Positions 34,542-40,856 of a stretch of 40,856 nt of DNA are shown here, one piece after another. A program made the translations under genes and the position numbers. The stretch comes from Mesorhizobium sp. GTDB taxonomy: Bacteria; Pseudomonadota; Alphaproteobacteria; Rhizobiales; Rhizobiaceae. The stretch is from NCBI RefSeq assembly GCF_017306585.1, contig NZ_JAFKIC010000145.1:1-40856 (forward strand). The letters run 5' to 3'. How positions within the stretch are numbered: position 1 is the stretch's first letter; each line of letters opens with the position of its first letter. The notes under the pieces are model-generated. The model ran no database searches, was not told where the DNA came from, and was given only the letters and a program-made list of their open reading frames with translations.

Positions 34542-34910
34542 TCACGACGAGGGAGCCGCGCAAAATGTTATCCAGAGATTTTCTTTCCAATCATCATGCG
34601 CGGAGCGGCTCAGAGGCATCCCTATAGGATATTTTCGCGCGCCCACGCTCACATAGGCAGGATAATTACAGCGAACGCGTGCACGATGCCTTCCAGTATC
34701 TTCATACTTGATAGTGCCGCTCGCGTCCGTCTCGACCAGGCCAATAGCGACATCAAAGTCATAGTCGCCATGTTGCGAGACGCTGTTGTTCAGGACGCTG
34801 AGCTGGACCGATGTGGCATCTTGAAAAATGGCGGTGTAGAAGACCAGTTGCTCCGCCGCTATCGAGGGCGTAGCCACCAAAACGCCGGCAAGAAATGCAA
34901 TTGCGCGCAT
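34542..34910 (-). CDS. Secreted protein of unknown function
   Basis: A 122-residue minus-strand gene inside the plus-strand copper cluster. The signal peptide is MRAIAFLAGVLVATPSIAA. The mature part is beta-rich, with single cysteines (VRCNYPAYVS and TFCAAP). I do not recognise the family. Its opposite direction suggests that it is an insertion or a separately controlled gene. Confidence 0.6.
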   Translation of the reverse strand: MRAIAFLAGVLVATPSIAAEQLVFYTAIFQDATSVQLSVLNNSVSQHGDYDFDVAIGLVETDASGTIKYEDTGRHRARVRCNYPAYVSVGARKYPIGMPLSRSAHDDWKENLWITFCAAPSS

Positions 34911-35174
34911 CTCGTCCTCCCGAGGATCGACACGACACTATCATTTATCGGATCGCTGTTCGAATCGGATCTCTTTGCCGGCAGTGGGGCGCGCCAATGG
35001 CGACGCTACGCTGATTGCTTGCGCGCGCCATATGCTATCGGGCGCCTCGCCGTCCTTTCCACGCGACCGACTATGCCAAGCAGCGCAGGTCCAGGCGACT
35101 GACCGCATCACCTGACGGAAACGTGAGCGCTCAACGCTCTTTTCTTGCACTGCACCATATGCCATAGAGCCTGT

Positions 35175-35543
35175 GTGAAGTTCTGGACCTTACTGCCCCG
35201 TCTGCTTACGATTCTGGCTGTTTTGAGCCTTCTGGCCGCGCCGATGGTGACACCGTCTGCTGCGGCAATGATGGTTGTCGATCCTATGGCGACGACAATG
35301 GCCGATATGGCATCCATGCCGGACGGCATGCCGTGTCCTTCGGACCAGAGGCAGCAACTACCTGATTGCCAGAAGTCGTGTCCCCTCGCGACCTTGTGCA
35401 TTGCCAAGTGCTTTCCGAGCGCGTCGACGACTGCTGCCATCACGCTGATCCGGTTGTCTGCGGCTGACGTGATCGTGCCTGGCCAAAGCGTCGGACGGGA
35501 TCTCCTGCCTAATCCGCCGCCTCCCAGACCTCCACGAACCTGA
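35175..35543 (+). CDS. Small secreted Cys-rich protein of the copper cluster
   Basis: A 122-residue protein from GTG 35175; TTG 35145 is an alternative that would add CTICHRAC. The signal-like stretch is LLTILAVLSLLAAPM. It carries a Met-rich part (MASMPDGMPC) and a cysteine group (DCQKSCPLATLCIAKC), and ends with a run of prolines. It resembles the short DUF2946-like proteins that accompany copper resistance genes. The function is unknown; the Met and Cys content suggests copper binding. Confidence 0.65.
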   Translation: MKFWTLLPRLLTILAVLSLLAAPMVTPSAAAMMVVDPMATTMADMASMPDGMPCPSDQRQQLPDCQKSCPLATLCIAKCFPSASTTAAITLIRLSAADVIVPGQSVGRDLLPNPPPPRPPRT

Positions 35544-35687
35544 GTTGATCGATGGCTCCATCAGGGCCGTTTGTCGCTGCGGGGCTGACGCCCTTGTGGC
35601 GAAAGCCTGTGGCTTTGGCATGAGCCTGGCCACCGACCTGCCGTGCATTCAGCACGGACGAATGATGAACTTTGGGAAAATCTGACA

Positions 35688-36095
35688 ATGAACTTTTGCA
35701 ATATGAAGCACGTCGCAGCCGCGGCGCTGATCGGTCTTGCCCTCGGCGGTGCCAATTCGAAGGCCTGGGCTGGGATCGACGATTACGAGTTTCAGCTCGT
35801 TCAAAGCGCGATCAAGAAAGGCGATGCCGCGATTGTCGCGGTCCGCCTCGTCGACAAGCGCTCCGGTAAGGTGGTGCCTGATGCGGTGATTTTTGCCCAG
35901 CGCGTCGACATGGCGCCGGACGGCATGGAGATGATGACGTCGCCGATCGAGCCGTTACCGTCGACGGAGCCCGGCGTCTATCGGTTCAAGGCCAATCTGA
36001 TGATGCCAGGTGGCTACCGCCTGTCACTCGGCGCCAAGGTACAGGGCGAAACCGGCTCTCTCGAAAACAAGCTCGAATTCAAGGCCACGCCATGA
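35688..36095 (+). CDS. FixH/YtkA-like periplasmic protein
   Basis: A 135-residue protein from ATG 35688 with a signal peptide (MKHVAAAALIGLALGGANS). The mature part is a single immunoglobulin-like beta domain beginning DDYEFQLVQSAIKKGDAAIV, with PSTEPGVYRFKANLMMPGGY near the C-terminal end. This is the YtkA/FixH style of domain found before CusB in many copper clusters. It overlaps the next gene (ATGA). Confidence 0.8.
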   Translation: MNFCNMKHVAAAALIGLALGGANSKAWAGIDDYEFQLVQSAIKKGDAAIVAVRLVDKRSGKVVPDAVIFAQRVDMAPDGMEMMTSPIEPLPSTEPGVYRFKANLMMPGGYRLSLGAKVQGETGSLENKLEFKATP

Positions 36096-36280
36096 GTCGC
36101 TCAGGCCGCACCGGCCTCACCCTCGCCGCCATTTTGGCGGCGGGGGCTGGAGGCTATTGGGCGGGGCACCGCAATCTTGCGCTGCCTGCCACTCCGTGGC
36201 TGCAAGCTGTCGCCTGGGTCGAAGGCACTGCAGCGGCCCCAGCGAGTGCCAATCCTGCGCCCACCGGACCCGTGATTTAA
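36092..36280 (+). pseudogene. N-terminal part of the CusB-like adaptor, cut by an in-frame TAA
   Basis: The first 62 codons of the adaptor gene: MSRSGRTGLTLAAILAAGAG (membrane anchor/signal), then an Ala/Pro-rich linker. The stop is a TAA at 36278-36280 in the middle of what should read VIYYRDPDGLPAYAA; the same frame continues without another stop to 37537. A tyrosine codon (TAT or TAC) changed to TAA explains it. The downstream part has lost its export signal unless the stop is read through or the base is wrong. Confidence 0.75.
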
Positions 36281-36373
36281 TACCGAGATCCGGACGGCCT
36301 CCCGGCCTATGCTGCAACTCAGAGGAAGACCGCCGATGGGCGGGACTTCCTGCCGGTTCTCGCCGGCGAAGAC

Positions 36374-37537
36374 GTGAGCTTCGAAGACAAGCCGCTGGTC
36401 GCCGCCGCGACCGTTGTCGCTGCTCCTACGAACGGCGAACCGAAACGGATCTTGTACTACCGCAATCCAATGGGCCTTCCAGACACCTCACCGACGCCGA
36501 AGAAGGATTCGATGGGGATGGACTATATCCCTGTCTACGCGGGCGAGGATGACGATGGTTCGACGGTCAAAGTCGCGACAGGCAAACTGCAGCGCACCGG
36601 CGTCCGCTCGGAGATCGCCACCGAGCAGGTGATCGTTCGTCCGGTACGAGTGCCCGGCACCGTGCAACTCGATGAGCGGCGCATCACAGTGGTCGCGACA
36701 CGCTCCGATGCCTTCATCGACAAGGTAGCGGACGTCACCACCGGCGATCGGGTCAAAAAGGGCGAACCGCTGATGCGGCTCTATTCGGCCGAGATCGCCA
36801 CTGCAAGCGCTCAATACCTTACCGATCTGAGCGGAAGTGGCCGCGCCTCGGCCGGGGCACGCCAGCGCCTCGAGAATCTCGCGGTCCCACCCGATGTGAT
36901 CGCGGCAATCGACAGATCCCGCCAGGTTCAGACCTCCATCATTTGGACCGCCCCGCGCGATGGCGTGATCCTCGAGCGCAATGCGGTCGAGGGCATGAAG
37001 GCGGCACCAGGCGATGTGCTCTTCCGCCTCGCCGATGTCTCGACCGTCTGGATCGTCGCCGACGTACCCGAATATGAGCTGGGAGCGGTGAAGGTCGGCG
37101 CCACCGCCACTGTGCGGGTTCGAAGCCTGCCCGGCCAGACCTTCAGCGGGCGCCTTGCCCTGATCTATCCGCAGGTCAGCAAGGAAACCCGCACGACCAA
37201 GGTCCGGATCGAGATCCCCAATCCGGATGGTCTCTTGCTGCCGGACATGTATGCCGATGTTGAGATCGCCAGCGGCAGCAATACGCCTGTCGTCGCCGTC
37301 CCCGATAGCGCGGTGATCGACACCGGAACGAGGCAGGTCGTGATCCTGGACAAGGGCGAGGGCCGCTTCGAGCCGCGGGAGGTCAAGGTCGGCCTTCAAG
37401 GTGGCGGCTTTACCGAAATCCGCGATGGCGTTGCCGCCGGCGATCGGGTCGTGGTCGCCGCGAATTTCCTGATCGACGCCGAGAGCAATCTGAAGGCTGC
37501 GCTGAGCGGCATGACCAACGCGGAGACTCCGCCATGA
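36374..37537 (+). CDS. RND efflux periplasmic adaptor, CusB-like (main part)
   Basis: A membrane-fusion subunit of the metal pump. The open frame continues from 36281; GTG 36374 is the first likely restart. It opens with a heavy-metal-binding domain (YRNPMGLPDTSPTPKKDSMG), and a degenerate copy precedes it (YRDPDGLPAYAATQRKT, about 36281-36340). Next come the lipoyl/barrel-sandwich region (TTGDRVKKGEPLMRLYSAEI) and the beta-barrel and membrane-proximal domains (VWIVADVPEYELGAVKVG and LLPDMYADVEI). It joins CusA to the CusC-like channel. The TAA at 36278 removes the signal peptide from this frame. It overlaps cusA by 4 bases. Confidence 0.88.
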   Translation: MSFEDKPLVAAATVVAAPTNGEPKRILYYRNPMGLPDTSPTPKKDSMGMDYIPVYAGEDDDGSTVKVATGKLQRTGVRSEIATEQVIVRPVRVPGTVQLDERRITVVATRSDAFIDKVADVTTGDRVKKGEPLMRLYSAEIATASAQYLTDLSGSGRASAGARQRLENLAVPPDVIAAIDRSRQVQTSIIWTAPRDGVILERNAVEGMKAAPGDVLFRLADVSTVWIVADVPEYELGAVKVGATATVRVRSLPGQTFSGRLALIYPQVSKETRTTKVRIEIPNPDGLLLPDMYADVEIASGSNTPVVAVPDSAVIDTGTRQVVILDKGEGRFEPREVKVGLQGGGFTEIRDGVAAGDRVVVAANFLIDAESNLKAALSGMTNAETPP

Positions 37538-40500
37538 TTGCGCGGCTCATCGCGTGGTCCGCACGCAATCTGGTCCTGATCTTCGTCGCCACGGCCTTCG
37601 CGGTGGCCGCCGGAGCCTACGCGCTGAAAACGCTTCCGCTCGACGCTATTCCGGACCTCTCGGACGTCCAGGTCATCGTCTACACCGAGTACCCCGGCCA
37701 GGCTCCGCAAGTGGTCGAGGACCAGGTCACGTATCCCCTGACGACGGCAATGCTGACTGTGCCGAAGTCCAAGGTGGTGCGCGGGTTCTCCTTCTTCGGC
37801 GTTTCCTTCGTCTATGTCATCTTCGAAGACGGCACTGACCCCTATTGGGCGCGCAGCCGCGTGCTCGAATATCTCAACGCCGCCGCTCAGCGCCTGCCGG
37901 CTGGCGTTACGCCGGGCCTGGGCCCCGACGCGACCGGCGTCGGTTGGGTCTACCAGTACGCCGTGGTTGCCAAGGACATGACGCTGGCCGAGTTGCGGTC
38001 ACTACAGGACTGGGTTGTGCGATACGCCGCCTCCAAGGCCGAGGGGGTCGCGGAAGTCGCAAGCGTCGGCGGCTTCGTCAAACAGTACAACATCGTCGTC
38101 GATCCGCTGCGGCTGCGCGCCCAGGGCATATCGCTGTCGATGGTCCGCGACGCCGTGCGCGCCAGCAATCGGGATGTCGGCGGACGCACGCTGGAGCTTT
38201 CCGAGTTCGAGTTTATGGTGCGTGGCCGCGGCTACATCAAGTCGATTGCCGATATCGAAGACATCGCCCTGAAGACGGACCAGGGCGTGCCTCTGCGCCT
38301 CAAGGACGTCGCCAAAGTCGAGATCGGTCCCGACGAGCGGCGCGGCATCACCGAACTCAATGGCGAAGGCGAGGTCGCCAGCGGCATCGTCCTGCAGAGG
38401 TTCGGAGCCAATGCCCTGACCGTGATCGAGAACGTCAAGCAACGCTTGAGCGACATTGCCGGGAGCCTTCCCAAGGGTGTTGAGATCGTGCCTGTTTACG
38501 ACCGTTCGCATCTCATCGAAGCGGCGATCGAAACTTTGAAGCACACGCTGGCCGAGGAGAGCGTCATCGTCGCCCTGGTCTGCGTGGTGTTCCTCCTTCA
38601 CTTGCGCAGCGCGCTCGTCGCCATCTTGATGCTGCCGGTCGGTATCCTGATGGCGTTCGGCGCCATGAAGGCGATCGGGCTCGGCTCCAACATCATGAGC
38701 CTCGGCGGCATCGCCATCGCCGTCGGCGCGATGATCGACGCCGCGATCGTCATGATCGAGAACGCCCACAAGCATCTGGAGCGCGCTCCGCCGGGCAAGC
38801 CGCGAGTACAGATCCTGATCGATGCGGCGAGCGAGGTCGGCCCGGCGCTGTTCTTCAGCCTCCTCGTCATAACGGTATCGTTCCTGCCGATCTTTACGCT
38901 CGAGTCGCAGGAGGGCCGGATGTTCGGTCCTCTCGCCTTCACCAAGACCTTCGCCATGGCGGCTGCGGCAATCCTGTCGATCACGCTGGTGCCGGCTTTG
39001 ATGGTGGTCTTCGTGCGCGGCCGGATCATCCCGGAGCACAAGAACCCGATCAACCGGTTCCTGATCTGGGTCTACCGTCCCGTCATTCGCGGCGTGCTGA
39101 TGGCTAAGACGCTCACCATCGCGCTCGCGCTTGTCTTGCTTGGAGTATCCGTCTGGCCTGTAAGCCAGATCGGCTCGGAATTCATGCCGACCCTGAACGA
39201 AGGCACGCTGATGTACATGCCGACGACGCTGCCGGGAATTTCCGTCACCAAGGCGGCGGAGCTGCTTCAGATGCAGGACCGGATCATCAAGTCGTTTCCG
39301 GAAGTGGAATCGGTCTATGGCAAGGCGGGGAGGGCGCTGACCGCGACCGACCCGGCCCCCACCGAGATGTTCGAGACCATCATCAATCTGAAGCCAAAGG
39401 AGCAATGGCGGACTGGCGTCACCATCGACAGCCTGAAGGCCGAAATGGACAAGGCTCTGCAGTTCCCCGGAGTCTCCAACGCCTGGACCATGCCGATCCG
39501 CGCCCGTATCGACATGCTTTCGACCGGCATTCGGACGCCGGTCGGCGTCAAGGTGTTCGGCACCGATCTTGCGGAGATGGAGAAGATCGCGCGCCAGATC
39601 GAAGCCGCCCTTAAGGCGGTTCCGGGAACCTCGAGTGCCTATGCCGAGCGGGTGATCGGCGGCTACTATCTCGATATCGTCCCGGATCGCGAGGCGCTTG
39701 GCCGCTACGGCCTTGCCGTCGGCGACGTCCAGGACGTCATAGCGACCGCGCTCGGCGGCGAAACCGTGACGACAACCGTGGAGGGCAGGGAGCGCTACGG
39801 GGTCAATATCCGCTACCCCCGCGATCTGCGCTCGAGCCCTCAGTCGATCGCTACCGAAGTCGAAGTGCCGTTGCCCGGCGGCGGCGCCATTCCGCTCGGT
39901 GAGGTGGCGAAAGTCCAACTCACGCGCGGCGCGACCTCGATCCGCACTGAGAATGGCCAGCTCGCGACCTATATCTTCGTCGACATTAACGGCCGGGATC
40001 TCGGCGGTTATGTCGCCGACGCCCAGAAGGCCGTCGCGGAAACGGTGAAGCTGCCGCCCGGCTATTCGGTCGCCTGGAGCGGGCAGTTCGAATATCTGGA
40101 GCGAGCCACGGCGCGGATGAAGGTCGTCGTGCCCGTCACGTTGCTCATCATCTTCCTGCTGCTCTATCTCAACTTCCGGGCGCTCACCGAGACGTTGATC
40201 GTCATGTTGTCGCTGCCGTTCGCGCTGGTCGGCGGCGTCTGGCTGATGTGGTGGCTCGGCTTCAACATGTCGGTGGCGGTCGCGGTCGGCTTCATCGCGC
40301 TCGCCGGTGTCGCAGCCGAGACTGGTGTCGTCATGCTGATCTATCTGGAGCAGGCCATGGCCGAAGTGAAGGCAGAGCGGGCCGCACACAATCGGCCGTT
40401 CAACCGGGAAGATCTCTATGCGGCGATCATGCTTGGCGCAGTGGAACGCGTCCGGCCGAAGATGATGACTGTCGTTGCCATCATGGCTGGTCTGATCCCA

Positions 40501-40716
40501 ATCCTCTGGAGCACCGGCGCCGGCTCTGAAGTGATGCAGCGCATCGCCGTGCCAATGATCGGTGGCATGATCTCGTCCACCCTGCTGACCTTGGTGGTTA
40601 TCCCGGCGATCTACGGGTTGGTCAAGGGATGGCGGTTGCCGAAGGACATTGCATCGACGACGATCGATGAGGTTGCGCTCACGGAACCTGTGAGGTTTGG
40701 CCTCGCTGCCGAATGA
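37534..40716 (+). CDS. cusA: Copper/silver RND efflux pump, CusA family
   Basis: A 1060-residue heavy-metal RND transporter, full length. N-terminal MIARLIAWSARNLVLIFVAT, then DAIPDLSDVQVIVYTEYPGQ, typical of the HME subclass. The three methionines that bind Cu(I)/Ag(I) in CusA are visible in TLMYMPTTLPGIS, DPAPTEMFETI and RIDMLSTGIRTPVG. The proton-relay acidic residues lie in the central helices (GAMIDAAIVMIEN). It exports Cu(I)/Ag(I) with the adaptor and the CusC-like channel. It follows the adaptor with ATGA overlap. Confidence 0.96.
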   Translation: MIARLIAWSARNLVLIFVATAFAVAAGAYALKTLPLDAIPDLSDVQVIVYTEYPGQAPQVVEDQVTYPLTTAMLTVPKSKVVRGFSFFGVSFVYVIFEDGTDPYWARSRVLEYLNAAAQRLPAGVTPGLGPDATGVGWVYQYAVVAKDMTLAELRSLQDWVVRYAASKAEGVAEVASVGGFVKQYNIVVDPLRLRAQGISLSMVRDAVRASNRDVGGRTLELSEFEFMVRGRGYIKSIADIEDIALKTDQGVPLRLKDVAKVEIGPDERRGITELNGEGEVASGIVLQRFGANALTVIENVKQRLSDIAGSLPKGVEIVPVYDRSHLIEAAIETLKHTLAEESVIVALVCVVFLLHLRSALVAILMLPVGILMAFGAMKAIGLGSNIMSLGGIAIAVGAMIDAAIVMIENAHKHLERAPPGKPRVQILIDAASEVGPALFFSLLVITVSFLPIFTLESQEGRMFGPLAFTKTFAMAAAAILSITLVPALMVVFVRGRIIPEHKNPINRFLIWVYRPVIRGVLMAKTLTIALALVLLGVSVWPVSQIGSEFMPTLNEGTLMYMPTTLPGISVTKAAELLQMQDRIIKSFPEVESVYGKAGRALTATDPAPTEMFETIINLKPKEQWRTGVTIDSLKAEMDKALQFPGVSNAWTMPIRARIDMLSTGIRTPVGVKVFGTDLAEMEKIARQIEAALKAVPGTSSAYAERVIGGYYLDIVPDREALGRYGLAVGDVQDVIATALGGETVTTTVEGRERYGVNIRYPRDLRSSPQSIATEVEVPLPGGGAIPLGEVAKVQLTRGATSIRTENGQLATYIFVDINGRDLGGYVADAQKAVAETVKLPPGYSVAWSGQFEYLERATARMKVVVPVTLLIIFLLLYLNFRALTETLIVMLSLPFALVGGVWLMWWLGFNMSVAVAVGFIALAGVAAETGVVMLIYLEQAMAEVKAERAAHNRPFNREDLYAAIMLGAVERVRPKMMTVVAIMAGLIPILWSTGAGSEVMQRIAVPMIGGMISSTLLTLVVIPAIYGLVKGWRLPKDIASTTIDEVALTEPVRFGLAAE

Positions 40717-40821
40717 GAGGCCGCAACCCGCATGGTGATTGCCGCACCGGGCGCTGACATGTACTATCGGTGTGCCGGTCATCAATGCAAGGAATTCCGG
40801 GGCCGGCAGGGAGGAACAGCC

Positions 40822-40856
40822 ATGTTACGTTCAATTTCACTTGCGCTTTTCTTGTC
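40822..40856 (+). CDS. Start of a secreted protein (3' partial)
   Basis: An ATG at 40822 with a strong AGGGAGGA about 8 bases upstream begins MLRSISLALFL, which looks like a signal peptide. The rest is outside the window. It lies about 105 bases after cusA and may be another copper-cluster gene. Confidence 0.55.
   Translation, partial: MLRSISLALFL

Noticed and set aside
38002-40785. 927-codon open frame on the minus strand
   Set aside because: It is the antisense shadow of cusA in GC-rich DNA; its translation is rich in Asp/His/Arg with no family pattern.
1-40856. CRISPR arrays, transposases, integrases, rRNA or tRNA genes
   Set aside because: No regularly spaced direct repeats, no DDE or tyrosine recombinase motifs and no RNA gene cores were seen.

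Overview
The window looks like chromosome or a large replicon of a GC-rich alphaproteobacterium, most likely a member of the Rhizobiales close to Mesorhizobium. The evidence is the codon use, a divergent DUF1127/GcvA-type LysR pair, a blh-bigR sulfide operon, FNR/FixK-type boxes and rhizobial-style copper genes. The genus is an inference. I see no transposase, integrase, tRNA, rRNA or CRISPR array.

Layout. (1) Bases 1-3556: the end of a peptide/nickel-type ABC importer operon (two permeases, two ATPases), convergent with a TetR repressor gene (3570-4187). That repressor is divergent from a frameshifted membrane-anchored methyltransferase, with a palindromic operator between them. (2) 5.5-8.2 kb: a DUF1007 protein with a frameshifted NicO-type nickel/cobalt exporter, then DUF1127 and a LysR regulator. 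(3) 8.2-9.0 kb: a gene-poor stretch. (4) 9.0-14.0 kb: a tightly overlapping operon of a CopB-like P1B ATPase with an unusual CPD motif, an MFS exporter and a glycoamylase-family protein. (5) 14.1-16.3 kb, minus strand: a methyltransferase, a nucleoside phosphorylase, a 34-residue membrane peptide and a DUF302 protein. (6) 16.6-19.8 kb: a sulfide/persulfide operon blh-bigR-pmpA-pmpB-tauE. (7) 19.9-27.1 kb: a minus-strand group of small membrane proteins divergent from SRPBCC, phosphoketolase, acetate kinase and an ATP-grasp-like protein. (8) 27.3-29.8 kb: a DUF922 protein, a cold-shock protein and a DUF1624 acyltransferase-like protein. (9) 30.0-40.9 kb: a periplasmic copper/silver resistance cluster: lipoproteins, CusC-like outer membrane factor, multicopper oxidase, cupredoxin, CusF-like chaperone, CusB-like adaptor and CusA pump.

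How the parts fit. Three FNR/FixK-type boxes (8771, 14798 and 21326) sit in front of the CPD ATPase operon, the small-peptide/DUF302 pair and the divergent region feeding phosphoketolase/acetate kinase. This suggests that the 8.8-27 kb block is largely a low-oxygen accessory region: metal export, sulfide removal and phosphoketolase fermentation. The 30-41 kb block is a separate copper defence unit with no local regulator in view.

An unusual feature is the number of lesions. Single-base frameshifts interrupt the methyltransferase (about 4803), the NicO transporter (6327-6329), a small periplasmic protein (about 21150) and the acetate kinase C-terminus (about 25645). An in-frame TAA interrupts the CusB-like adaptor (36278-36280). 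They could be real decay or sequence errors; the sequence alone cannot decide.
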